From: Emticicia sp043780375
GTDB taxonomy: Bacteria > Bacteroidota > Bacteroidia > Cytophagales > Spirosomataceae
Assembly (NCBI RefSeq): GCF_043780375.1
Contig: NZ_JAYWCU010000120.1
Location: 54,261-118,260 of the forward strand
Direction: 5' to 3'
DNA length: 64,000 bases
The stretch's first letter is position 1. Every line of letters begins with the position of its first letter. The translations under genes and the position numbers were made by a program. A model generated the notes under the pieces. That model did no database searches. It worked only from the letters and a program-made list of their open reading frames with translations, and was not told the DNA's origin. Shown in pieces: positions 16,765 to 25,931 of the stretch.

Positions 16765-19700
16765 ATGAAAAAAGCCCTCGTTCTCCTAACCTTTTTCCTT
16801 TACCAGTTTGCCAACGCCCAAACTGGCAGACGACTCGAAATCCTTTTCCTTGGCGATAATGGGCATCATAAACCCATTGAGCGAGTTCCGACTATCATGG
16901 CAGCTCTGGGCAATAAAGGTATCAATTTTACTTATACCGATAAATTGGAGGACATTAACGCCCAAAATTTATCAAAATATGATGCTTTGATGGTTTTTGC
17001 CAATTGGGACAATATTACGCCCGATGCCGAAAAAGCTTTGCTCGATTATGTAGCTTCAGGAAAAGGTATTTTGCCGATTCACTGTGCATCTTATTGTTTT
17101 CGCAATTCGCCCGAATATGTGAAAATGGTTGGGGGGCAGTTTTGGCGACACCGAATGGATACTATTCAAGCCAAAATCGTGCAGCCAAATCATATTATTA
17201 TGAAAGATTTAGGCACGATAAAAGCTTTTGACGAAACCTATTTACACAGCCAATTACAGCCTGATAATAATGTTTTACAGACTCGTGAAATAAAAGCTGA
17301 CCAAACCAAAGACCGCCCCGATGCAAAAACTGAGCCTTATACTTGGACTCGTAGCTATGGAAAAGGTCGAGTTTTTTATACCGCTTATGGACACGATGAT
17401 AGAACTTGGAGCAATGTAAACTTTCAGAAATTGCTTGAAAATGGCATTATTTGGGCAGTAAACGACGAAGCACGTGCGGCTCATGCAGCATTAAATTCAA
17501 AACCGTTTGAGTATAAAGGTGCAAAATTGCCAAATTACGAAAAACGCTCAGGCGAACAGTTGCAACAGTTGGCACTTTCGCCAGAAGAATCAATGAAGCA
17601 CATTCAAGTGCCTGCCGATTTTACTTTAGATTTGTTTGCCGCCGAGCCAAATGTGATGCACCCTATTGCAATGGATTGGGACGAAAAAGGTCGTTTGTAT
17701 ATTTTGATTACGAAAGATTATCCAAACGAAAGAAAAGAGTCGGGCGGAAGCGATTATATTTTGATTTGTGAAGATACCAACAATGATGGTAAAGCTGATA
17801 AATTCACTCGTTTTGCCGATGGTTTGAGCATTCCAACGGGAATGGTTTTTGCCAATGGTGGTTTGATTGTTTCGCAAGCTCCACACATGATTTTCTTGAA
17901 AGATACCAATGGCGATGACAAAGCTGATGAAAAGAAAATTTTGTTTTCAGGCTTCGGTACGGGCGATACGCACGCTGGGCCTTCAAACTTGCATTATGGC
18001 TTTGATAACTGGATTTGGGGTTGTGTTGGATATTCGGGCTTCAAAGGAAAATTGGCTCAAGGCGATTCTTTGAAATTTGGTCAAGCATTTTTTAGATTTA
18101 AGCCCGATGGTTCGAAAATGGAATGGACAACCAGCACTTCAAATAATACTTGGGGAATGTCGTTCAACGAAACGGGTGATGTTTTTGGTTCAACTGCCAA
18201 CAATGCCCACGGCTGGTACATGGCAATTCCGAACCGTAATTTCTTGAATCCATCCTTCAATACTGACAATGGAAGTAGAAATATGGATACTCACAAAGAC
18301 ATGAAACCAGTCACCTCAAAAGTGCGTCAAGTTGATGTTTTTGGTGGATTTACTGCCGCATCGGGGCATAATTTTTATACGGCAAGGTCTTTCCCGAAAA
18401 AATATTGGAATAAAATCGCTTTTGTTTGTGAGCCAACTGGTCACATTGTTCATCAAAACGATATTGTAAAAAAAGGTACTGATTACGAAGACTCTGAAGG
18501 CTTCAATTTATTGGCAGGAGCTGATGAATGGGTTTCGCCAGTATTTGCCCAGACAGGTCCAGATGGAGCAGTTTGGATTGCCGATTGGTACAGTTATATC
18601 ATTCAACATAACCCAAAACCTGCGGGTTTCAATATGGGTGTGGGAAATGCCTATGAGACAGATTTGAGAGATTATACACATGGTCGTATTTATCGAGTTG
18701 CATACAAACAATCGCCAAATTATCAGGCAATTAGCCTTGACAAAAACCAACCAGCAGGATTATTAGCAGCACTAAAAAATAATAATATGTTTTGGCGAAT
18801 GAACGCCCAAAGATTATTGGTTGAACGTGGAAATAAAGATGTAGTTCCGCAATTAATTGAAATGCTCAAAGACCAATCACTCGACGAAACTGGCATCAAC
18901 CCAACGGTTATTCATGTACTTCGTACGCTCGAAGGTTTGGGTGCAATTAATGAGGCTTTGCCAGCAATTACAGCTTGTTTGAAGCACGCTTGTGCAGGCG
19001 TTCGTAAAAATGCCGTGCAGATTTTACCTCGAAACACCGCTTCGGTTGATATTTTATTGAGCAACAATGCCTTGAATGATAGCGAACCATTGGTAGTTTT
19101 AAATACGATTTTGGCTTTGTCAGAAATGCCTTTAACTGCTGCCTCTGAAACAGCAATTTTAAATAAATTAGAAGCCTCAACCGATATTTATGACCGTTGG
19201 TTGCCCGATGCTTTTGCAGTAGCATTGACAAGCCATAACCGTCAGTTATTGAAGATTCAGCTTCAAAATGCTATCAAAAAGGCCGCCAATACACCAAAAA
19301 TGTCAAACGAAATGCCCGTTATGAATCACGACCATTCAAAAATGCTTGCAGAGAAGACTTCTTCCCCATCGGCTGTAAGTGGCACAACTCCTGACTTAGT
19401 AATCACTAAAATAACAACCGAACCAGCAACTCCTGCGGTACGAGATAATGTATCGATTCTTGTTGAGGTGAAAAATCAAGGAAAAGCTATTCCTCTTGGT
19501 ACAGTTATTCCGTTGGATATACGTATCGAAGGCATGAATCGTAAAGTGAATATTGTGAGTCGTACGCACGAAGATGGCATGAAAGCAGGCGAAACCATTA
19601 CGATTTCAAAATCAACTAATGGCCCTTGGACTGGTGATATTCGTTTTGGCTCTGATGTGGCTGGTACTTATACTATGTCGGTTGATGTTGATAAAAACAA

Positions 19701-20430
19701 CGACATTAAAGAAAGCAATGAATCGAACAATACATTTACTCAAAAAATAACATTTGATGCTCCAAAATCAATGGCAAATTATGCAGTTGAAAAGGCCGTT
19801 CGTAGTTATAGCTCAATTGCTTCTGCTGACTCGGTGATTGCGATTTTGAAACAAGCTCAATCGCTTGATGTGGCTGGTGCAAATGCTTTAATCAAAGGTG
19901 TAGTTGATGGTTGGAATCCAAGAAGAAAAGCGATTTTAAGTGCTAATGATAAGGCTTTTATAACAAAATTGAGCTCGACAGTTTCAGTAGATAGTAAGTC
20001 AAGACTCAATCGTTTGATGCAAACTTGGGAAGGAAGTTTACCTGACAATAATACCCAAGTTGTGGTGATAAAAACAATCACCGAAGCCATGAAATATGAT
20101 AAAAAAGAGTTTACAGTGAAAGCAGGAAAAAACGTTGAAATTAGATTTGAAAATCCTGATGCGATGCAACATAATATGGTGATTGGCAAGCCAAAAAGTC
20201 TTGAAATCATCGGAAATGCTGCTAATAAGATGATTACACAAAAAGATGCCGTTGAGAAAAACTACGTACCAGCTATTTCACAAGTATTGTTTTCAACGCC
20301 ATTGCTCAATACCAATGATGTTTACCGATTAAGATTTACCGCTCCATCACAGCCAGGCGATTATCCTTATGTTTGTACATTCCCAGGTCATTGGAGTATT
20401 ATGAATGGTGTGATGCACGTTGTGAAGTAA
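16765..20430 (+). CDS. Secreted ThuA / sugar-dehydrogenase-like / CARDB / cupredoxin fusion protein
   Basis: 1221 residues from the ATG at 16765; an earlier in-frame ATG-less extension overlaps the previous gene and hides the signal peptide MKKALVLLTFFLYQFANAQ. The order of domains is ThuA-like (about 22-220), a six-bladed PVC-type membrane-bound-dehydrogenase propeller (about 280-640), HEAT-like repeats (about 660-830), CARDB (about 870-990), a helical linker, and a C-terminal azurin-type cupredoxin (about 1100-1221). The copper site is complete: H1136 (QHNMVI), C1204, H1209 and M1213, with the C-x4-H-x3-M spacing of azurin. It probably oxidises a carbohydrate-like substrate in the periplasm and passes electrons to copper. 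A paralogue at 43728-46373 uses haem c instead. Confidence 0.88.
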   Translation: MKKALVLLTFFLYQFANAQTGRRLEILFLGDNGHHKPIERVPTIMAALGNKGINFTYTDKLEDINAQNLSKYDALMVFANWDNITPDAEKALLDYVASGKGILPIHCASYCFRNSPEYVKMVGGQFWRHRMDTIQAKIVQPNHIIMKDLGTIKAFDETYLHSQLQPDNNVLQTREIKADQTKDRPDAKTEPYTWTRSYGKGRVFYTAYGHDDRTWSNVNFQKLLENGIIWAVNDEARAAHAALNSKPFEYKGAKLPNYEKRSGEQLQQLALSPEESMKHIQVPADFTLDLFAAEPNVMHPIAMDWDEKGRLYILITKDYPNERKESGGSDYILICEDTNNDGKADKFTRFADGLSIPTGMVFANGGLIVSQAPHMIFLKDTNGDDKADEKKILFSGFGTGDTHAGPSNLHYGFDNWIWGCVGYSGFKGKLAQGDSLKFGQAFFRFKPDGSKMEWTTSTSNNTWGMSFNETGDVFGSTANNAHGWYMAIPNRNFLNPSFNTDNGSRNMDTHKDMKPVTSKVRQVDVFGGFTAASGHNFYTARSFPKKYWNKIAFVCEPTGHIVHQNDIVKKGTDYEDSEGFNLLAGADEWVSPVFAQTGPDGAVWIADWYSYIIQHNPKPAGFNMGVGNAYETDLRDYTHGRIYRVAYKQSPNYQAISLDKNQPAGLLAALKNNNMFWRMNAQRLLVERGNKDVVPQLIEMLKDQSLDETGINPTVIHVLRTLEGLGAINEALPAITACLKHACAGVRKNAVQILPRNTASVDILLSNNALNDSEPLVVLNTILALSEMPLTAASETAILNKLEASTDIYDRWLPDAFAVALTSHNRQLLKIQLQNAIKKAANTPKMSNEMPVMNHDHSKMLAEKTSSPSAVSGTTPDLVITKITTEPATPAVRDNVSILVEVKNQGKAIPLGTVIPLDIRIEGMNRKVNIVSRTHEDGMKAGETITISKSTNGPWTGDIRFGSDVAGTYTMSVDVDKNNDIKESNESNNTFTQKITFDAPKSMANYAVEKAVRSYSSIASADSVIAILKQAQSLDVAGANALIKGVVDGWNPRRKAILSANDKAFITKLSSTVSVDSKSRLNRLMQTWEGSLPDNNTQVVVIKTITEAMKYDKKEFTVKAGKNVEIRFENPDAMQHNMVIGKPKSLEIIGNAANKMITQKDAVEKNYVPAISQVLFSTPLLNTNDVYRLRFTAPSQPGDYPYVCTFPGHWSIMNGVMHVVK

Positions 20431-20450
20431 CACAGTTTTATGAGTATAGT

Positions 20451-20507
20451 ATAATTCTCCGAAATGTATATTTAGACAAAATTACATTTCGGAGAATTAT
20501 TTTTTTA
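20451..20507 (+). terminator. Rho-independent terminator of the cupredoxin fusion gene
   Basis: An 18-bp perfect stem, ATAATTCTCCGAAATGTA (20451-20468) with TACATTTCGGAGAATTAT (20483-20500), is followed by a run of T. It lies 20 bases after the stop and also faces the convergent gene ending at 20592. Confidence 0.9.
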
Positions 20508-20591
20508 TTTAACAAGTCTAATATTTGGAAGTAATATTAGCGGATAAAAAATGTAATTGATTGAAAATCAATTGATTGAAAAACTATTTCC

Positions 20592-21143
20592 TCACCAACC
20601 ATCGTCCGATGGCTTTGGTTTTGTAGCAGGTTTTTTGGTTGTGTTAGCAGGTACATTGCCTTTACCAGGAGCTATCGCAGATGCCGTTGAAAACCCACCG
20701 CCTGGATTTGATGCTGCAATCGCAACGTTTTTATCAACTCTCGAATATACACGACTTACTATTTTCCATTCACCATTAATTTTCAAGAGATTCAAGAAAT
20801 CAACAAATTTAAAAGTAGATAATTCTTCTTCTGTTACCGCAGTGGCGGCTGTGCCAGCGTAGCTATAACTCACAATTTTACTCGACCATTTTGCTCCACC
20901 CACAGGCACTGCAGCAATAAATTTCTTTACGGGCATTTCGGATATTTTCCCATCTTTACCCAAATTTCGTAGGTTAGCAAATGCAAAAAAAGCACGATTC
21001 AAGCGAGCCGTATCGCCTACCGAGCCACCTTCTAAATAATTATTAAGCGTTTCTTTGATAGCTTCATCCTCTGATTGGGCGAAAGTATTTACCGAAATAC
21101 CAATTAAAGCTATTAGTGCAAGTAAGAATTTGTTAAATTTCAT
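20592..21143 (-). CDS. Exported NTF2-like (putative lumazine-binding) protein
   Basis: 183 residues with a signal peptide (MKFNKFLLALIALIGISVNTFAQ). The mature part is a small alpha+beta fold of the NTF2-like superfamily, lumazine-binding type: an N-terminal helix DEAIKETLNNYLEGG and the C-terminal strand pattern FVDFLNLLKINGEWKIVSRVY, typical of secreted SnoaL/Lumazine_bd_2 proteins. The last 35 residues are a Gly/Pro/Lys-rich tail without a known motif. No catalytic residues are evident and the ligand is unknown. It is probably periplasmic. Confidence 0.75.
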   Translation of the reverse strand: MKFNKFLLALIALIGISVNTFAQSEDEAIKETLNNYLEGGSVGDTARLNRAFFAFANLRNLGKDGKISEMPVKKFIAAVPVGGAKWSSKIVSYSYAGTAATAVTEEELSTFKFVDFLNLLKINGEWKIVSRVYSRVDKNVAIAASNPGGGFSTASAIAPGKGNVPANTTKKPATKPKPSDDGW

Positions 21144-21337
21144 CGGTGTATTTGTTTTAATCTGATACTAAATTAACGAAAAAAATATTTGCGTATTGCA
21201 AGCCCCAAATAGTGCAGCATTAAAAATTACAGGATGAAGGATACTAAATACTTCTCTATCAGTAATTTAAAGAAATAATACTATATTTTAATTCAAAATT
21301 ACAAATTTGTTATAGAAATCAAATTATTTTCTGACTA

Positions 21338-22093
21338 TTATTTTGCGGCATACTCCTTAATTACTGTACTTATGTTTACCTCAGTCATTCCTTGTTTTAC
21401 ACGGGCGTCAGCCAAAATCTGTAAAACTCTTTGATCTAAAACCGAATAATTATTAAAATCATAATTTATTCCGCTCATTACTGCTACCATAATTGACTTT
21501 GTATTTTCAATATGACCTAAGCCTAAAGCGTGTGTAAGTTCGTGGCGTAAAACACCATTTTGTACATTTGCGGGTGTACTTGGCGAAAGCCATATAACTG
21601 ATTTTATGATTTCGGTATTATTCCATTGAGTAAATGTATTTCCCTGAACCGTCGTATTGGTTACTTGAAAACCCGCATATTTGGCATTGTGAGTAGCAAC
21701 ATCTACTCGGTTGATGATGATATCGGCTTGTGCAACTACTTCTGTTCTGACCAATTTACTGTATTTATTTAAACTATTCATATCTGCTATTACTTTATCT
21801 AAAGCAGTAAATAGTGCTGTGGTTCGTACACCATCCCAATAAACTTTAATTTGGGTTTTGCTTGTTGCCCATTTTCTAATAGTCATTGTCTGTGTATTAT
21901 TCGAATTTTTCAATGCTAATCGAACAAAAGCATCATAAATTTCTTGACTTGTAGGTATTACGTTATTAATTATTCCACTTGACGATGTTTGTGTTGTAGT
22001 TGTTGTTGTTTGGAGGCTTAATTCAGGGCTTTTTTCACAAGAAATCATCAAAAAAAGTATCGAAATGGATGTTGCGGCAATAGCAAATTTCAT
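21338..22093 (-). CDS. Matrixin-type zinc metalloprotease lipoprotein
   Basis: 251 residues. The N-terminus ends in the lipobox LMISC with the cysteine at position 19, so the protein is probably lipid-anchored. The zinc site H184-E-x-x-H188-x(5)-H194 in HELTHALGLGH is that of metzincins, and SIMVAVMSG just after supplies a candidate Met-turn. This matches the matrixin/M10-like family and suggests a secreted peptidase acting on extracellular proteins. There is a Thr/Ser-rich linker at residues 28-40. It stands alone on the minus strand with no linked inhibitor. Confidence 0.85.
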   Translation of the reverse strand: MKFAIAATSISILFLMISCEKSPELSLQTTTTTTQTSSSGIINNVIPTSQEIYDAFVRLALKNSNNTQTMTIRKWATSKTQIKVYWDGVRTTALFTALDKVIADMNSLNKYSKLVRTEVVAQADIIINRVDVATHNAKYAGFQVTNTTVQGNTFTQWNNTEIIKSVIWLSPSTPANVQNGVLRHELTHALGLGHIENTKSIMVAVMSGINYDFNNYSVLDQRVLQILADARVKQGMTEVNISTVIKEYAAK

Positions 22094-22456
22094 TTTTATT
22101 TTTGGTTTATTTTACATATTTTCAATAGTTATAGTTATCAGTCAGAGCATATAAGTATATTACCTACTTTAACGTTCAAAAAACTGGTAATAGTGTAAAA
22201 AAGCAGGCATTTCTTACCAAAATATTACCGCAAATTTCATATATACGCCCCAATTGCTCATTTACAATTTTTATCAATTACGAAAGACATTTGTTACTTT
22301 ATACTGAAAAATAGTCTTAACACTATGAACATAAAAACTTACTATTACCGATAGGCAAATAAAACTACAAAAAAAACAGTTTTTATCTATTAGGAATCAA
22401 GTTTTTAATACATTTGCTAATAATTTTATTATTTACTTAAAACCAACTTATTCAAA
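22094..22456. promoter_or_regulatory. Divergent intergenic region with candidate promoter for the LysM gene
   Basis: The 363 bases contain no gene. TACATTTG at 22409-22416 fits the TAnnTTTG -7 consensus and would give a leader of roughly 35 bases to the LysM/BON gene at 22457. No clear -33 TTTG was found at the usual distance. Confidence 0.4.
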
Positions 22457-22915
22457 ATGGGACTAATGTCGTTTTTTAAGGGTGTAGGCGAAAAACTTTT
22501 CGGTCACAAAGAAGAGGCAGCACCAGTAGCAGAAAAAGAAGTATTGAAAGCAAGTGCTTTATTGGCACACGTACAACAGTTGGGCTTGCCTTTTAATACT
22601 CTAACCATCAAAACAACAGGTGATACTGTTACTTTGGTTGGTGAAGTAGATACGCAAGAAGATGCTGAAAAGATTTCTTTGGCAGTTGGTAATGTTGAAG
22701 GCGTACACATGGTTGATAATCAATTAGTTGTAGCTACTCCTGAGCCAGAAGCGAAGTTTCACACAGTAGAAAAAGGTGATACTTTGTCGAAAATTGCTAA
22801 AGAATATTACGGTGATATGATGAAATATCCTGTGATATTTGACGCCAACAAACCAATGCTTACACACCCAGATAAAATTTATCCAGGTCAAGTATTAAGA
22901 ATTCCAGCTCTTTAA
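22457..22915 (+). CDS. BON-LysM domain protein (YgaU/Kbp-like)
   Basis: 152 residues in the exact architecture of E. coli YgaU/Kbp: an N-terminal MGLMSFFKGVGEKLFG segment, a BON domain (about 30-95, with VTLVGEVDTQEDAEKISLAV), and a C-terminal LysM (about 104-150, starting HTVEKGDTLSKIAKEYYG and ending GQVLRIP). Length and domain order agree with the family. The E. coli protein binds potassium; whether this one does is inference. It has no signal peptide, like its homologue. It is monocistronic, with a strong terminator 20 bases downstream. Confidence 0.9.
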   Translation: MGLMSFFKGVGEKLFGHKEEAAPVAEKEVLKASALLAHVQQLGLPFNTLTIKTTGDTVTLVGEVDTQEDAEKISLAVGNVEGVHMVDNQLVVATPEPEAKFHTVEKGDTLSKIAKEYYGDMMKYPVIFDANKPMLTHPDKIYPGQVLRIPAL

Positions 22916-22936
22916 TTTTTTTTAAAGACAATTCAT

Positions 22937-22973
22937 AAAAAAAGCCTTTTCTGAGTAGAAAAGGCTTTTTTTT
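22937..22973. terminator. Bidirectional terminator after the LysM gene
   Basis: AAAAAAAGCCTTTTCT and AGAAAAGGCTTTTTTT form a 16-bp stem with a four-base loop and T-runs on either strand. It serves the convergent LysM and M43 peptidase genes. Confidence 0.9.
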
Positions 22974-22992
22974 ACTTCTAACAAAAAATTCA

Positions 22993-25536
22993 TCATTCAC
23001 TATTGATTATTATCTTCTTCACAAAAACTTGCTTATCAATGTTAAATTTTAAAAAATAGCTTCCTGTTGGGTAGTGTTTTATGTCGAACCTGTCTTGGTG
23101 TTTGCCTACCGTTTCGATATTTTTCTGTTGTAAAATTTTACCAGTCAAATCAGACAATGAAATACTTGTATTGCTACCCTTAACTGACAAAAACTCTACA
23201 AATAATTGTTGACTTGCAGGGTTTGGGAAAACTTTTATTGTATTTTCAAGTGATTCTTCTCCAGCCAATGGGTCTAAAATAGTAACTTTTGCACTACCTG
23301 AAACATTCCCTAAACCACATGAGTTTTTCACTTCTTTAAGAAAATAAGTAGTTGACTTTGTGGGTCTTACCTCCAAAATAAAGGGGTTTTTGCTAAGCAC
23401 AAATGACCTTCCATCTGATAAAGTAAAATCGGCAGGAAGGTCGCCTGTTATATTCACATTTAGTAAAGTGCTGTCTCCAACAATCATCGTTCGATCGCCA
23501 CTAATGGTCGCCGCAGCCAACGAACGCACAGTTACAGTTGTTTTGGCTTTGGGTCCTTCGCAACCAAAGGCGTTAGTCTGCGAAACATAATAGGTAGAAA
23601 CTCCTTCTTTTTCGGTTGATGGTATGAGTGTCGCAAATGATTTTATATCAAATTCGTTCAAAAACCACTTTAAATTTGTTCCATCGGCTACCAAAGGTGA
23701 GCTTACTTTTTGGCAATAGACAAAAGTTGGAGCAACAACAGGAGGCGAGGGTGGAGCAATGATTGTAATAGGACCAATTGGTAAACTAAATAATTGCGAT
23801 TTTTTTGCTAAAACTTTCAAACGATAACCCGTGCCTACTTGAAATGTTGCCGGGATTTGGGCAGATAAAGCAAACAATGAAACTTGGGTTGGTAAGTCCA
23901 CGTAATTTTTGCCGCTATTGTCCGAAATCTGTATAACTAATTGATTATCAGGCGATAATGTTCCGAGAATCGTAATACCTAATCTAATACTTTGCCCCTG
24001 ACAAAGCGTTGTGGTTGTTAAAGCCTCCGTCTGTATTTGCGGTTGAATAACATTAACTATTACGCTATTACTTTTTGCACCTTCGCCACAAACATTCCTG
24101 ACCGATAGAATGGAAAAAGTTGTTGTTTCATTGAGTGTTTTAGCAATTTGATATGAGTTGAAGCGAGTGTTTTTAATAGAAGTCCCGTCCGATAAGTCAT
24201 ACGACCAAGGGCCACTTCCGCCCAAATCAACGCTTAGATAAGTCGTTTCTCCTGCATAAATAGTTGTGTTGCTTGCAGTAATATTGGCACTTGAAAATGC
24301 CCGAATCGCAAAATTTTCGCTCACAGGACTTACCGTTTCGGGGCGAGTTGCCGTTATTCTTACCCTGTAATCATCACCTTCTGGCAGGTCGTTTGGAAGT
24401 CTAATTACCAATAGTAATCCTGTAAATTTTGATTCTATTTTTTGGTAATTCCTGCCAAATTTATCAGAAATTTCAACAAACAATTGGTTGTTGTTTTCAA
24501 ATAAGCCTTCCAAATTATAAGTGATTTTGAGCGAGTCACCTACGCAATAAACTTTTTTATCTAAGGCATCAACCGTTACAAAATTGGAACTTCGGGTAGC
24601 AATTTGGTATTCCGACAAAGGCGAAAATCGTATGGCAAAAGAGGCTTGCATCTTTTGGTATTGCTGTTCAGTAAAAGCATTTCCACACCGTTGATGATAC
24701 GACATTATGTTATCGACTGGCGGTGTAAAATTTTCACCATTGTTGTCTTGAAAATCGGCGGGAGAGTTTTGATTGCAATTAAAAGCATACAACAAAGGCA
24801 AGCGTTCAAAGGGGTCGGCCGAGGTATCGCAAAGTTGGTCGCCCATCGAAACGCAGTTTGAACCAGCCCCACGAGTAACCAGCTCTCGTTTCGATACGTT
24901 GGGGTTATCGCTGTCTTGAAAAGTATGAAAAAGTCCAAAATAATGACCAATCTCGTGCAGAAAGGTCTTGTTTTTTAGGTTTTCGAAGTCGTCAGAGCTT
25001 CGGTCGAAGTAAGAATAAAAAATGCGATTGCTATTTGACGATTTGTTGGGTAAAGCTGCATAACCACTCAAAATTGTTAAATCTTTAAGCGTAATACTTT
25101 TGGCAAAATATATATTTATGGCATCTTGTACGTCATATTTTCGGCGAAGTTCTGATTCATCGGCTATCTTTAAATCAGAGTATTTATTATCAACAATAGA
25201 AAAAACTTGGTTGTTATAGAGATATAATTCGACGTTGATATTCTGTAAATAAGTATTGGCATTGGCAATAATTGCCCGAATATCGCTTTCGCTCAATGCT
25301 GGCGTTGACGAATTTGTCTCTGAAAGAATATTGGCTTTCACCGCCACTTTATAACTCACTATCCGTGCTTGTTTTTGCGTAGTTTTTTGTTGGAGGAAGG
25401 TTTGGTATTGGGCAAAGGAGGCTTGTTTTTCTTGCTCGGTAGGCGAAGGCAATCCGCAGCGAAATTGTGCGAAAAGGCTTCCAACTTGCCCCAGCATGAG
25501 AAGCAATGAAATAGAAAAAAGACAAAATTTCTTCAT
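22993..25536 (-). CDS. Secreted M43 (pappalysin-like) metallopeptidase with T9SS sorting domain
   Basis: 847 residues from the ATG at 25536, which places the signal peptide MKKFCLFSISLLLMLGQVGSLFAQ at the N-terminus; the upstream in-frame start adds 16 non-signal residues and was rejected. The zinc motif is H194-E195-x-x-H198-x(5)-H204 in HEIGHYFGLFH, and NIMSYHQRCGNAFTEQQ downstream fits the M43 Met-turn region. Several beta-sandwich or Ig-like modules follow (about 330-760). The last 80 residues are a type A T9SS C-terminal domain, with VFPNPASQQLFVEF, LTGKILQ, PTGSYFLKF and FVKKIII. It is therefore exported through the outer membrane. Confidence 0.93.
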   Translation of the reverse strand: MKKFCLFSISLLLMLGQVGSLFAQFRCGLPSPTEQEKQASFAQYQTFLQQKTTQKQARIVSYKVAVKANILSETNSSTPALSESDIRAIIANANTYLQNINVELYLYNNQVFSIVDNKYSDLKIADESELRRKYDVQDAINIYFAKSITLKDLTILSGYAALPNKSSNSNRIFYSYFDRSSDDFENLKNKTFLHEIGHYFGLFHTFQDSDNPNVSKRELVTRGAGSNCVSMGDQLCDTSADPFERLPLLYAFNCNQNSPADFQDNNGENFTPPVDNIMSYHQRCGNAFTEQQYQKMQASFAIRFSPLSEYQIATRSSNFVTVDALDKKVYCVGDSLKITYNLEGLFENNNQLFVEISDKFGRNYQKIESKFTGLLLVIRLPNDLPEGDDYRVRITATRPETVSPVSENFAIRAFSSANITASNTTIYAGETTYLSVDLGGSGPWSYDLSDGTSIKNTRFNSYQIAKTLNETTTFSILSVRNVCGEGAKSNSVIVNVIQPQIQTEALTTTTLCQGQSIRLGITILGTLSPDNQLVIQISDNSGKNYVDLPTQVSLFALSAQIPATFQVGTGYRLKVLAKKSQLFSLPIGPITIIAPPSPPVVAPTFVYCQKVSSPLVADGTNLKWFLNEFDIKSFATLIPSTEKEGVSTYYVSQTNAFGCEGPKAKTTVTVRSLAAATISGDRTMIVGDSTLLNVNITGDLPADFTLSDGRSFVLSKNPFILEVRPTKSTTYFLKEVKNSCGLGNVSGSAKVTILDPLAGEESLENTIKVFPNPASQQLFVEFLSVKGSNTSISLSDLTGKILQQKNIETVGKHQDRFDIKHYPTGSYFLKFNIDKQVFVKKIIINSE

Positions 25537-25931
25537 TAATTTTATAGATTCGCTCAATATTCCATCGTGAATATACGATGGCAAATTACAAGCAAAAATT
25601 TTGCCGAAGAGATTTCTTCGTCGAAATTTTACGGTAATTCATTCGAAAGTTAATAAACTCTTTTTTTAATTTTGCAATTTCTTACAAAAAACACCTTCAA
25701 TTGGGTGTTTTTGGCGACATTTTTTATTAAGTGGTTACGTGCCAAAGCTAAAAATTTTAATAAACTTGCTCAAACTTGTTTTAGGGCGAGGTAGTTTACA
25801 CAAACCTATTTCAGAAAGAGACAAGAAATAGGATTTATCTTACAACTCCGTTAGATTAACGCCAATATTTTTGTATATTTCCGTGTTAACTTATCAACAG
25901 CCTCATCAATAAACCCAATGTAAATTTCAAT
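25537..25931. other. Divergent intergenic region with two orphan hairpins
   Basis: No gene was seen in 395 bases. There are two clear hairpins: AAAAACACC/GGTGTTTTT (25687-25712, loop of eight, terminator-like) and CCTATTTC/GAAATAGG (25805-25832). TATTTTTG at 25866-25873 fits the -7 consensus for the M28 peptidase gene but lacks a good -33 box. A terminator-like hairpin between two divergent genes could mark a small RNA. Confidence 0.4.

Noticed and set aside
25537..25584. 16-codon upstream extension of the M43 peptidase
   Set aside because: It would bury the clear signal peptide MKKFCLFSISLLLM inside the protein.
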